DNA of 64,000 nt from Bradyrhizobium sp. CSA112 (GTDB taxonomy: Bacteria > Pseudomonadota > Alphaproteobacteria > Rhizobiales > Xanthobacteraceae). The DNA lies in contig NZ_JAACFS010000033.1 of NCBI RefSeq assembly GCF_029051645.1, forward strand, positions 25,591 through 89,590, read 5' to 3'. Below the pieces are notes generated by a model. That model was not told where the DNA came from, ran no database searches, and saw nothing but the letters and a program-made list of their open reading frames with translations. Below, piece by piece: positions 27,943 to 36,442 of the stretch (the first letter of the stretch is position 1; each line of letters opens with the position of its first letter). The translations under genes were made by a program, and so were the position numbers.

Positions 27943-29100
27943 CTAACTCGATGCAATTTGGTCGCGGGCGTTGTTCAGAATATCCAATCCGTCACGTAGC
28001 GTCTGATGATCAGAGGGCACGCCGATTCCAATTCGGAACCGGGCGGCAAATCCGCCGGGTATTGCTGAGAAGGAGTCACCCGGTGCGATGACTACACCTT
28101 GCCTTCGGACAGCTTGTTCGAACTCCGTCGGGGACCAAGCTGGAGGCAATTCAAGCCAGATATGGTAACAAAAGGGAGGTACTCTTATCGCCCAAGAAGG
28201 AAGAGACTTCCGAACGATTTCCTGGCGAACATTTGTTTCCGTGCGAACCGAGCTCAAGATTGAGTCGGCGGCACCCTGCTCAATCCAGCGAGTCGCAACC
28301 TCGGCAATCAGCGGCGCGACCATCCAATTGGTCGTTTTGACGCCGGGCCAGAACACCTGGCGTGCCATTGTCTCACTCGGCGCGACAGTATACGCAACGC
28401 GCAATTGTGCAGCTAACGATTTGCTAAGCCCAAGGATGTACCACGTGCGTTCGGGCGCGAATGTATACAGCGGTGGCGGTGCAGTCTCAGGCAGAAATCC
28501 GTAAATGTCGTCCTCGAAGATCCAGAGGTTGTGCCGTCTAGCTACTTCAGCGACTTCGGCGCGTCGCTCAATCGACATGGTTGCCGCGGTAGGATTGTGT
28601 AACGTCGGCATGCAGTAAAGGGCTCGAAGCGCGCTGCCGAGTTTAATGCAGGCGCTGTCGAGCGCGTCGGGAATGATACCTTCATCATCCATCTTGATTG
28701 GAAAGAGCTTTATCCCGAACAGAGAGACGATAGGCTTGATTGCCGCGTACGTTAGCTCCTCGGTCAACAGGACGTTGCCCGGCTGAACGAGCGAGGCCAA
28801 GAGCATAACCAGAATGCTCTGTGATCCGTTCGACAGAACGATTGTTTCAGGATCAGGAGCGATCCCCAAGCGTCTTGCAACCCAACCGGCTGCCGCTGCT
28901 CGATCTCGTGCTGTTCCGACAAAGCGCGGAAACCGAATAGCTGCAGCAGTATCAGTGCCCTCCAGCTCGTCGAAAGCAAGAACAAGACTGTCCCCGATAA
29001 GTGGGCTTGGTGGAGGAAAATTTCTCGCGAAATCTATAGAAGTCGCAGAGATGACAGAGGCTGCTGCGCCGCGGTTTGCAGCATTTGAGAGCTCAATCAT
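27943..29100 (-). CDS. PLP-dependent aminotransferase (MocR-type domain without HTH)
   Basis: The 385-residue enzyme is paralogous to the one at 20050-21204. It has LSNGSQSILVML, MPTLHNPTAATM, IFEDDIYGF and GLSKSLAAQLRVAYTV with the Schiff-base Lys. GGAGG lies five bases before the ATG. It is the second gene after the CDP-alcohol phosphatidyltransferase (43-base gap). A role in installing or removing an amino group on a phosphonate backbone is inferred from neighbours; the family also includes 2-aminoadipate and branched-chain-type aminotransferases. Confidence 0.8.
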   Translation of the reverse strand: MIELSNAANRGAAASVISATSIDFARNFPPPSPLIGDSLVLAFDELEGTDTAAAIRFPRFVGTARDRAAAAGWVARRLGIAPDPETIVLSNGSQSILVMLLASLVQPGNVLLTEELTYAAIKPIVSLFGIKLFPIKMDDEGIIPDALDSACIKLGSALRALYCMPTLHNPTAATMSIERRAEVAEVARRHNLWIFEDDIYGFLPETAPPPLYTFAPERTWYILGLSKSLAAQLRVAYTVAPSETMARQVFWPGVKTTNWMVAPLIAEVATRWIEQGAADSILSSVRTETNVRQEIVRKSLPSWAIRVPPFCYHIWLELPPAWSPTEFEQAVRRQGVVIAPGDSFSAIPGGFAARFRIGIGVPSDHQTLRDGLDILNNARDQIASS

Positions 29101-29145
29101 TGTATCCTCCGGTTACGCGGGCTTGGAATAGTTGCCAAAAACGAC

Positions 29146-29757
29146 TTATCTCCGAATCATTATCAGTGCGATCGAGCCGGCGATTGCAAAGCCAGTCGCA
29201 ATCGGCACCGCAGCTCCGCGAATAGCGGGAACGCGGATTGCTGTTGTCACATGCAACAGCGCTAGGATGATGAAGGCTGCCGACAAGATCGTCGGAAGGA
29301 TGTTATCCGGTAACAAACGGCGAGCGAGCAGCAGGACAGCCAGTAGTGGCGTGCCGTACGAAACCGGAATGCCGATGAAGCGGGCGTCGTCGGTCAACCC
29401 AACATTCTCGAAGTAGCTGAGCCTGATCGCACCTGCCAAAACCAGGAACAAGCTCGCTACGAGCGACAGGGCCGAACCTTGACCAACAAGGATGATAATC
29501 GCGGCGGGAAAGACCACCCCATGAATGAAGTCGGCAAATCCATCAAAGCTCTTTCCGAACTCCGCCATGCCTGGACGACGATGATGGCTTGTCTTGCGTG
29601 CAACGTGGCCGTCCCAATGATCGAGGAACCAAGTCCAGAGCATCGCTGCAACACCGAGCTCAATCTTGCCGTTGAAGGCAAGGAAAAGCCCGATGACCGC
29701 AAACAGGTAGGCGAGGGCTGTGATGGCGTTAGCATAATCACGAAGATACCCGATCAT
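29146..29757 (-). CDS. CDP-alcohol phosphatidyltransferase
   Basis: The 203-residue membrane protein has about five to six hydrophobic helices and the family signature D-x2-D-G-x2-A-R ... G-x3-D-x3-D, read as LDHWDGHVAR followed by GKSFDGFAD. Such enzymes exchange CMP of a CDP-alcohol for another alcohol, making a phospho(no)diester. With a nucleotidyltransferase and PEP mutase nearby, it could join a CMP-phosphonate to a lipid or polyol. Its ATG overlaps the stop (TGA, 29754-29756) of the broken nucleotidyltransferase gene, so the two were once coupled. Confidence 0.85.
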   Translation of the reverse strand: MIGYLRDYANAITALAYLFAVIGLFLAFNGKIELGVAAMLWTWFLDHWDGHVARKTSHHRRPGMAEFGKSFDGFADFIHGVVFPAAIIILVGQGSALSLVASLFLVLAGAIRLSYFENVGLTDDARFIGIPVSYGTPLLAVLLLARRLLPDNILPTILSAAFIILALLHVTTAIRVPAIRGAAVPIATGFAIAGSIALIMIRR

Positions 29758-30555
29758 CGTCTTGCTCCTGCTGCCAGCGAGATCGAACTTGCCGCGGGAA
29801 GTATAAGGTCGCCCTGCGGCGCGAATATCGTTCCCGCCAGGCGAAGGTCATGTTCGAACCAGCGTGTATCGGTGTAATCGGTCGTCGAAAGCTGGGGCTC
29901 TCGGCTTTCCACAAGGACGCCAGGATCTGTTCGACATAGGCCGTCCGATGCCCACTCTCCACCGCCACCTGGAGCGCCGGCGCCAGCTGTTCGCGCAGTC
30001 CAGTGCCGCAGAAGCGCGTCGGATCGATCGCCTTGAAGAGGCCTCTGGCTTGCGCTTCAACGGGCGTCTGGTGCATGAAGAAGGTTGCGAGGGAATCATC
30101 TTCAGCCAGCTCGACGACCGAGCCACCCATGGATGCATTGAAAGATGCGACAGCCACGGTCTGCCCGGTGGCCAACATGGTTTGACGCGTTCTTTCGAGG
30201 ACTTCGCGTTCGGAGAACACATCGCCTTCGAGAAAGACGGTGTCGCCGGCAAGCATTGTATTCGCGCTAACCATGGACAATAGGCGGCGCCGGTCCGATC
30301 GAACATGGGATTGTGGACATATTCGATGACGACATTCTCGAAATGGTGGCAACAGGACTGCTCGAGGGCTTCCTTGCGATAACCCACGACGATGGTTGCT
30401 TCACGAGTCCCGAGTTCGGAGAGCTGATGCCGCGCGTTGTCCAGCATCGCGTTTCCGTTCACGTCCACCAATGGTCTTGGGACGGGCTCCGTGTCGGGGC
30501 GCAGCCTTGAGGCGAGTCCTGCGGCAAGAATCACGGCCCGTGTACCATTGAGCAT
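29754..30555 (-). pseudogene. Nucleotidyltransferase (phosphonate/phosphocholine cytidylyltransferase-like), frameshifted copy
   Basis: The N-terminus (AVILAAGLASRLRP) and body (VVGYRKEALEQ, MFDRTGAAY) match the intact enzyme at 32478-33239. After WLAR one base is missing (near 30268), moving GDTVFLEGDVFSE into another frame, and a second shift near 29880 separates the C-terminal RWFEHDLRLAG. The signature proline of the second motif (EPVPRPLV) is also altered. The reading ends on the TGA that overlaps the phosphatidyltransferase start, which shows the original gene order. Confidence 0.85.
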
Positions 30556-30572
30556 TCAACATTTCCTCCTGG

Positions 30573-31781
30573 TCAGGCCGCTGCGTGTTTGGTCTTCAGG
30601 CTGTTCAGGGTGTCGACCACGCGTCTTAGCCCCGACTCCAGCAGGTCTGGTGGAGCGCCGAAGGAGAGACGTAGGCCGTTCACGTCGCCAAAGGTGCCAC
30701 CGGCAACGGATGCCACATCGGTTTCCTCCAGGAGCAGTCGTGCAATATCGTCTGTCGATTGAATGGGGCCTCCAGCCGGCAGAGCGGAGACAAGTCTACT
30801 CAAATCAAGATAGAAGAAGAATGAGCCTTGTGCTCTCGGCGTGGCCACGTCGCGCAGACCGGACAGAATGTGAAGACCAGTGTTACGAGACTGTAACAGG
30901 CGCTGATGCATCTCCTGTTCAAAGCTGCCATCGCTGACTTGAAGGTGGTGCAGGATCGCGTACTGCGCGATGACATTGGCATTCGAGGTCGTATGGCTCT
31001 GCAGCTTCTTGGCCGCAGAAACGATCTCCGGGGGTGCCGCGAAATAACCCAGGCGCCAGCCCGTGATCGCCAACTCCTTGGAGAAGGCGTTGACCAGGAT
31101 CGTCCGTGAACGTACGCCCGGATGCGCCATCACGATCGACTCATGGCGCGAACCGGTGAATACGAAGCTGGAGTAGCATTCGTCGGAAACGATCCAGAAC
31201 TGGTAGTTGATTGCTAGATCGCCGATAGCTTGAAGAGTCGTTCGATCATAGACTGCGCCGGTAGGATTGTTTGGCGAGTTGATGATAATGGCTTTGGTGT
31301 GCGGCGTGACGGCGGCGCGGATTGCGCCGATATCGGGAATATATGTCGGGGGGCCAGCATCAACGAACACGGGCGTTGCGCCGGCGAGAAGAACCTGAGA
31401 CGGGAATGTCGGCCAGCAGGGGCGAATAATGATGACCTCGTCACCTGGATCGAGTACGGCCAAGGCAGCGTCGAGCAGTCCTTGCTTTGCACCCGCAGTG
31501 ATTACGATGTCATCCGTATTCCAACGGATTCCTGTTTCCGCCGACAGCTTTTCGGCGACTGCCGTGCGAAGCGGCGTTAGGCCGATGGAATCGGTGTATC
31601 GGTTCGTCCCCGCATTGATGGCGGCAATCGCTCCTTCGCGCACGGATGATGGTGGCTCCTTGATGACTTCGCCGGCCGCCAAGTCGATGATCTGATGGCC
31701 GGCCGCGGAAGCTCTCTTGGCTGCCTCACGGGCGGCGGCAGTGCCCGAACTTGAAACCAAAGAAATCCGGTGCGCCAACAT
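30573..31781 (-). CDS. Class I aminotransferase in the PEP mutase cluster
   Basis: The 402-residue aspartate-aminotransferase-like enzyme has NSPNNPTGAVYD, IVSDECYSSF, VNAFSKELAITGWRLGYF (Schiff-base Lys) and GLRLSFGAPPD (substrate Arg). The start at 31781 follows AGGAGG by seven bases; an open frame continues upstream only because it overlaps the pepM relic. With PEP mutase nearby it could convert phosphonopyruvate to phosphonoalanine, draining an unfavourable equilibrium; no phosphonopyruvate decarboxylase is visible to do so. It is only moderately similar to the PalA-like enzymes. Confidence 0.8.
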   Translation of the reverse strand: MLAHRISLVSSSGTAAAREAAKRASAAGHQIIDLAAGEVIKEPPSSVREGAIAAINAGTNRYTDSIGLTPLRTAVAEKLSAETGIRWNTDDIVITAGAKQGLLDAALAVLDPGDEVIIIRPCWPTFPSQVLLAGATPVFVDAGPPTYIPDIGAIRAAVTPHTKAIIINSPNNPTGAVYDRTTLQAIGDLAINYQFWIVSDECYSSFVFTGSRHESIVMAHPGVRSRTILVNAFSKELAITGWRLGYFAAPPEIVSAAKKLQSHTTSNANVIAQYAILHHLQVSDGSFEQEMHQRLLQSRNTGLHILSGLRDVATPRAQGSFFFYLDLSRLVSALPAGGPIQSTDDIARLLLEETDVASVAGGTFGDVNGLRLSFGAPPDLLESGLRRVVDTLNSLKTKHAAA

Positions 31782-31884
31782 GTGCGCTCCTCCTGAGTTG
31801 ATTGTCGATTTTGTGGAGGTGATCCGCGCCGCGTGGCCGTCGGTATGCGATCTGCTTTCGGCAGATACCGCTCTTCCGCCTGGG

Positions 31885-32100
31885 CAAGCCCATCGCAGCC
31901 GAGGAGGTGAAGAGTTCATCGAGACCGGAGACTCCCTTCTCAATACCGGCAAAGCCTTCTTCCGATTGAATGCGGGCCGCATTCGAGATCGATGCCGCAG
32001 GAGAGTCGGACCCCGGCTGCTCGCAGTTTGCCGGAGAATTCACTGATCTTGGCGAGGGGATGCCGATCGCCAACAAACGAATTCATCTTCGGAGAACTCA
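31885..32100 (-). pseudogene. PEP mutase relic
   Basis: The reverse strand encodes SPKMNSFVGDRHPLAKISEFSGKLRA, cognate with the gate loop and following helix of the intact PEP mutase, and in another frame FAGIEKGVSGLDELF, cognate with its C-terminus. The middle is deleted. Bases just upstream also repeat the pepM leader (CTTGCAGGTGCG and the palindrome). This shows that a second pepM once stood before the aminotransferase. Confidence 0.75.
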
Positions 32101-32178
32101 TGCCGAACTCCTTGCAGGTGCGGTTGACCAGCCCGGCGTTCATCAACCGATAGGTGGCATGCTTCTATCACCTAGATC

Positions 32179-32198
32179 AATTACCAACGTTGGTAGTT
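32179..32198. promoter_or_regulatory. 20-bp palindrome, candidate LuxR-type box, upstream of pepM relic
   Basis: AATTACCAACGTTGGTAGTT is an inverted repeat with one mismatch over 20 bases, the length and symmetry of lux/tra boxes. It lies upstream of the pepM relic on the - strand and is repeated at 34731-34750 before the intact pepM. Its core ACCAACGTTGGT is perfectly symmetric. LuxR-type regulators are encoded at 63-791 and 36979-37740. Confidence 0.5.
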
Positions 32199-32477
32199 GG
32201 CCGGGCGCCAACTGCATGTCGCTATAGAATTGAGGCGGCAGTGCTGCTAGGCGCCAGTAGGAGATGGTTTGACCGTTGCTGTCACGAATGCAGAAGAACG
32301 CACGCGTTCGCCTAGTCAATGCGCCTATATGCAGTTTTCATTGCAACGAAATTCATCGTGCGAGCAATCCCGTCGAGGGATCGAATAGGACAGCCCAAAG
32401 GGCCGCCGCTGCGGCCAGCCCAGGTCCCTGGAAGAAGGAATACGTGCGAAAGAAGAATGATGGCCCGCCGAAGGCAT

Positions 32478-33239
32478 TCATCTTGCCAAAATGCGCTCTG
32501 CGATGCGCAGATCTTCGGGGCTGTCGATCTCGTACCACCTGAGAGCGTCGCAACGCGCCGCTGCGAGCTTTAGGCCGCGCCTTTCCACCAGATATGCAAG
32601 AAGCTCCTCGGTGTAGGCCTGAGTAGCTCCGGAGCCGATGATATCGTCCAGCCCTGGAACAATCGTTGCCCTGAGAGTCCGCGCCGAAAATCGTAGCAGG
32701 TTCATCGTCTTGAATAGTCTAGGACCATCCCCAACAAGGCTTGCTGCGGTTTGCTTCATGCGGAAACCTGAGATCAACCCGCTATCCGACAACAGAACTG
32801 CCGACCCTTCCATCCATTCATTGAAGGGAGCTACTGCAGCCACATCGGTCGCCTCTCCGATCATCAGGTAGCGCAACACGTTCTCCTCGAAAAAGACGTC
32901 GCCCTCGAGAAGAAAGCAGTCTCCGGAAAGAAGCGCGTCGCGCGCCAGCCACAGGGAATAGGCGCTGCCGGTACGGTCGAACACGGTCGACTCGACATAC
33001 TTGATCTCGAGCTGGCCAAAGCGGCTGCCGCAGGCATATTGAATTGCGTCCTTCCGGTAACCGACGACGATCGTCACCTCTTCCACGCCGACGGCTTCCA
33101 GATTGCGCAGAGCGTTGTGAAGGATCGGAGTTCCGGTGACTTCGACCAGCGGCTTCGGGCGCAGATCGGTTAGCGGACGCAGGCGGGAGCCCAAGCCGGC
33201 CGCGAGAATGACGGCTTTCTTGGGAGCATCGGTAGTCAT
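32478..33239 (-). CDS. Nucleotidyltransferase, CTP:phosphonate/phosphocholine cytidylyltransferase-like
   Basis: The ~253-residue protein has the nucleotidyltransferase signature AVILAAGLGSRLRPLTDLRPKPLVEV, VVGYRKDAIQ and the metal Asp in FLLEGDVFF, with RWYEIDSPEDL near the C-terminus. LicC- and PntC-like enzymes activate phosphocholine or aminoethylphosphonate with CTP. Its location between PEP mutase and a CDP-alcohol phosphatidyltransferase strongly suggests formation of a CMP-phosphonate. ATG 33239 has GGAAGGG upstream; ATG 33254 is less well placed. Confidence 0.8.
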   Translation of the reverse strand: MTTDAPKKAVILAAGLGSRLRPLTDLRPKPLVEVTGTPILHNALRNLEAVGVEEVTIVVGYRKDAIQYACGSRFGQLEIKYVESTVFDRTGSAYSLWLARDALLSGDCFLLEGDVFFEENVLRYLMIGEATDVAAVAPFNEWMEGSAVLLSDSGLISGFRMKQTAASLVGDGPRLFKTMNLLRFSARTLRATIVPGLDDIIGSGATQAYTEELLAYLVERRGLKLAAARCDALRWYEIDSPEDLRIAERILAR

Positions 33240-33662
33240 TTCATTCCCTTCCATCGTCGCGGGATTCCTGCCAAGTCATTCCAGGCGCTGACGAGTCGAT
33301 GAGCAACTTCAGGCCGTCTCTTATGGTTGCTGCGGTGGCGTGAAGGCTGCCGCAGTCCTTGGAAATGCGAGCCTACGGTTCAAAGGACATAAATCATGGT
33401 GTTCGTCGGTCGTTCTGAGAAAGAAATGAGCTCGTGGCTGTTCTTCGGTGCCTGGTCATCGGGATAGATGAACAGATCGAGCCAAGAAAGGGCAGGATTA
33501 CACAGTGCGGCCGCGTAAGGTCTGTTACGCCATTTGACGACATTCCAATAGTTGCGAGGCAAAAAATTCCTCGATAGATTGCAGGTGGAGCGTGACGATA
33601 GGGCAGGCGGTTGCATCACAGCAGTCCTTCGCGAATGAGTATGTTGTTGTGTGGATGACAAG
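33240..33662. other. Gap between nucleotidyltransferase and pepM
   Basis: No recognised gene. A reverse-strand frame (33380-33706) reads WRNRPYAAALCNPALSW and DQAPKNSHELISFSE, which looks protein-like, but it has no credible start and overlaps the pepM 3' end. It may be a degraded fragment. No terminator hairpin is obvious. Confidence 0.3.
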
Positions 33663-34601
33663 CTATTGCCTTGGGTCAGGGGCGTGGAGATAGCGCGCTT
33701 CCGCATTGGCCAATTCGTCGTACCTCAACAAATCGAACACCTCGTCGAGCGTCGCGATATCTGGCTCAATGCCGGCAATGCCGTCCTCGGCGATAATTCG
33801 GCCGCAGACGTGCCGCATTGCCGCTATTGCAGCTCGCATGGAGTGGTTGGCCCAAATCACTGTGGAGATGCCGGCATCACGATATGCAGAGACCGGTGTT
33901 CGATAATATTTCGTTGGAACGATTACGACAGGCAGGCAGTTCTGCCAGGTACTCGCGAACGAGAGGATTTCGTCCGCGGTGCTCTTACGCGAGTGAATGA
34001 GGATCGCGTCGGCTCCCGCGGCTGCGTAAGCGCTAGCGCGTAAAATTGCCTCGTCCATTCCATGGCCGGCGATCAGCGCTTCGATCCGTGCCACGAGAAC
34101 CAAGTCGTCCGCGACTGTATCTCTCACTGCCCGCAGCCTGCCGGAAAATTCATCGATATCGGCAAGCGGATGCCGATCGCCAACGAACGAGTTCATCTTC
34201 GGAAAACAGCTGTCCTCCAGCGCAACCCCGGCAGCGCCACGCTGACGGAGTTTGCGCGCCAAGAGGCGCGCATTGTTGAAATTCCCGAAGCCGCCATCGC
34301 CGTCAACGAGCACGGGCAGCTCCGTCGAGTCCACGATGCGTTCGACCACGTCGACGAGTTGGTTCCAGGACGCTTCGTTGGCATCGCGGTAGCCGAGAGA
34401 GCAGGCAATTGACAGGCCCGACGCCCACAGACCTTTAAAGCCTGCCCGCTTGGCGATCGCGCCGGAGAGCGCATCATGAGCTTCCATGAGGAAGGAGAGC
34501 TCGCGGTTGGAGCAAATCTCAACGCGCAGCATTTCTGCAAGTGAGGAGTCAGCGCATCGACCAGGGCCGTTCGCGAGAAAAGATTGTGATTGATCTTGCA
34601 T
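33663..34601 (-). CDS. pepM: Phosphoenolpyruvate mutase-like enzyme
   Basis: The 312-residue TIM-barrel protein of the isocitrate lyase/PEP mutase superfamily has metal-site VDGDGGFGNFNN and gate loop EDSCFPKMNSF. The Asn-Ser ending of the loop is the PEP mutase hallmark (EDK-x5-NS), whereas phosphonopyruvate hydrolases have Thr, as the two other paralogues in this window do. It differs from canonical mutases in Lys-to-Ser (EDS) and Thr-to-Gly (GDGGFGN). PEP mutase makes the C-P bond, converting PEP to phosphonopyruvate. AAGGAG lies four bases before the ATG. The gene heads the biosynthetic arm. Confidence 0.75.
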   Translation of the reverse strand: MQDQSQSFLANGPGRCADSSLAEMLRVEICSNRELSFLMEAHDALSGAIAKRAGFKGLWASGLSIACSLGYRDANEASWNQLVDVVERIVDSTELPVLVDGDGGFGNFNNARLLARKLRQRGAAGVALEDSCFPKMNSFVGDRHPLADIDEFSGRLRAVRDTVADDLVLVARIEALIAGHGMDEAILRASAYAAAGADAILIHSRKSTADEILSFASTWQNCLPVVIVPTKYYRTPVSAYRDAGISTVIWANHSMRAAIAAMRHVCGRIIAEDGIAGIEPDIATLDEVFDLLRYDELANAEARYLHAPDPRQ

Positions 34602-34730
34602 GCCACTCCTTGCAGGTGCGTTCGACCGGCCGGACGTTCAGGGCGTGCTTCGTCCAGTTCTTGATCGAGGCAAGCCGCTCGGGCAATCCCGCAGCCCAAC
34701 CGTAGGTGACATCCTTCTGTCATCTCGATC

Positions 34731-34750
34731 AATTACTAGCGTTGGTAGTT
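34731..34750. promoter_or_regulatory. 20-bp palindrome, candidate LuxR-type box, upstream of pepM
   Basis: AATTACTAGCGTTGGTAGTT is an imperfect 20-base inverted repeat 130 bases before the pepM ATG. The same element, closer to perfect, precedes the pepM relic (32179-32198), with shared flanks (CTCGATC or CTAGATC just before). Conservation between two loci supports function. It could also serve a TetR-type repressor. Confidence 0.5.
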
Positions 34751-35242
34751 GACTGGGTCGCAACGTGTTGCAAGTCGCAATAGGATGCCGCGGGAGTCCG
34801 GGGCTAAGCCCTAACAATCACAAGATGTTCGATCGTTGGTGGCGGAAATTCAAAGCGTATCCTTTCGACAATGGGGAAACCTCATCAGCTCAGCACTTCT
34901 TGCTCTGCTCGACCTCGAGTACGATCCGAAATCTCGTCCTGCTCCTGGCGATGCGAAGCGTTGTCCAAGGCGAAAGGGCGTTTGGTTTTTCGTCCTCGTG
35001 AACGCTGTGGGCGCTCACCTTGTGTGTTACGCGCCCCCGCTCTCACCGCAGATGAGGGGAGAACATATCCCGTCTTACGCTGCGCTCTTCTTGATCTACA
35101 TCAACTAATGTCGCGGCTGCTGCAAACGGCGATGTCGGATTTCTGACCATGTCGCAATTTCGTCGATCGCCTCTCGTGCCCAATCGATCGCCAACTCTCT
35201 CAAACATTTGTCTTAACGCCTGATTCTCGCGAGCGCCGCAAC
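34751..35242. other. Divergent region between pepM and the fix relic
   Basis: No gene is seen. A 90-codon frame (34836-35108) has no recognised domain. The right part leads to the sigma-54 promoter at 35243. A TGT-N10-ACC sequence near 35132 (TGTCGGATTTCTGACC) is one base off the NifA upstream-activator consensus TGT-N10-ACA and is ~110 bases from the -24 element. Confidence 0.4.
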
Positions 35243-35258
35243 TGGTACGAGCCTTGCT
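35243..35258 (+). promoter_or_regulatory. Sigma-54 (-24/-12) promoter before fixA relic
   Basis: TGGTACGAGCCTTGCT matches the sigma-54 consensus TGGCACG-N4-TTGCW at every fixed position except C-to-T at the fourth. It lies 39 bases before the fixA ATG at 35297, the position expected of the NifA-controlled fix promoter in rhizobia. It now drives only broken genes. Confidence 0.7.
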
Positions 35259-35296
35259 GTTCTCATCCCAGGTTCTCGGAACTTGTGGAGTACCGC

Positions 35297-35745
35297 ATGC
35301 ACGGTATCGTCTGCATCAAGCAGGTTTTCAATTTCGCTCAGATCCGCGTGCGCCCCGTGGCCAACAACTCCATGCGCCACCGGGATGCCGACGCCGACCA
35401 TTATCAACAGCTACGATCTGTTCGCGCTGCGAGCTGTGCCGGAGCTAAGCGACGAGTGCGGCGGCAAGATAACCGTGCTCATCGATGGCCGCCGAGCCCT
35501 ACGCAAGGCACTGACCTTCGGCGTCGACCACATCGTGCGGTCATTGATTGCGTATTCGCCAGGACGGCACACTGGCGAGCAGCTATGCGTTGGCGACCGC
35601 AATCCGCAAGACTGGGAGGGAGTATTGCCCGGCTGATGTCATCTTCACTGGCAAGCAGACGATCGACGGCGACACCGCTAAGGTCGAGCCCGGCATTGCC
35701 AAGCGGCCCGGCCTGCTGCAGCTCACCTACGTCGCCAAGACGGGG
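35297..35745 (+). pseudogene. fixA: fixA relic (electron transfer flavoprotein beta subunit)
   Basis: The N-terminus MHGIVCIKQVFNFAQIRVRPV and later pieces PTIINSYDLFALRAVPEL, DECGGKITVLIDG, SYALATAIRKTGREY and DVIFTGKQTIDGDT all match FixA but lie in three frames. FixA and FixB feed electrons to nitrogenase in rhizobia. The gene ends abruptly after LQLTYVAKT, where FixB sequence begins. Confidence 0.85.
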
Positions 35746-36193
35746 GCCCCGGATCCGGGGCAGGACTCCATTCGTGCCGGACTGCGATTCCGCAAACGTC
35801 AATCTCGCGTATGCCGATGTCGTGGTCGCCGAGGGTCTTGAGTTCCGATCGGCTGAAAGTTTTCAAATTCTGCGCCAGCTCGCCGCTGTCCTCAGCGCCA
35901 AATATGGCTGCTCTGATCCGCTGGCGCAGAAGGGCTGGGTCACCTCCGCCCGGCAGAGCGGTCACACCGGCATCCGGCCAAAGCTCTTTATAGCGACCGG
36001 CATTTCCGGCGCGATCCTGCATCGGGTCGGCGTCAACGGCGCCGACCTGATCGTCGCCATTAGCATCGAGAAGAACGCGGCGATCTTCGAATTCGCCCAT
36101 ATTGGCAGCGACGCGAACCGGCTGCTGGCAGTGCCGATGGCCGCCTTGCTGCGCGTCTGCGGCCCGCATTCGTGCGTCCAGATGGCGAGCTAG
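35746..36193 (+). pseudogene. fixB: fixB relic (electron transfer flavoprotein alpha subunit, C-terminal part)
   Basis: Only the C-terminal ~140 residues remain: YADVVVAEGLEFRSAESF, AVLSAKYGCSDPLAQKGW and the FAD-binding segment IRPKLFIATGISGAILHRVGV. The N-terminal half and the fixA 3' end were deleted together, giving a 302-codon hybrid open frame that begins in fixA and ends in fixB. It stops at TAG 36191-36193. Confidence 0.85.
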
Positions 36194-36204
36194 AGGAGGC
36201 TGCC

Positions 36205-36350
36205 ACGATCGAGGTAAGGTTCAACGGCATCGTGGTGGGCGCCGGGATAGCCGGCATGCCTCCGCGCTACCTATGGCCAAGTTCGACATGAAGGCGCCGC
36301 GGCGCGGCGAATATTCGCCGGCGCCCTGTGCCGCTGCACGATCCTGAAAA
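36205..36350 (+). pseudogene. fixC: fixC relic (N-terminus only)
   Basis: GAGGAGG at 36193-36199 precedes a frame reading IEVRFNGIVVGAGIAGM, matching the FAD-binding beta-alpha-beta of FixC flavoprotein dehydrogenases. The start codon has changed (ACG where ATG is expected). A short RGEYS piece follows and the remaining ~370 residues are gone. Confidence 0.75.
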
Positions 36351-36442
36351 GTGGCCACCGGTTTTCGAAGGAGATCATGCATAAACAAGAGAGACTGAAG
36401 CCTTGCGCTCTAATCGTGGATACCAACTGCGGAGACTGAAAC

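Noticed and set aside
35285..36193. One 302-residue protein
   Set aside because: It begins in fixA sequence, passes through out-of-frame bases and ends in fixB sequence; it is a deletion hybrid and not a real gene.
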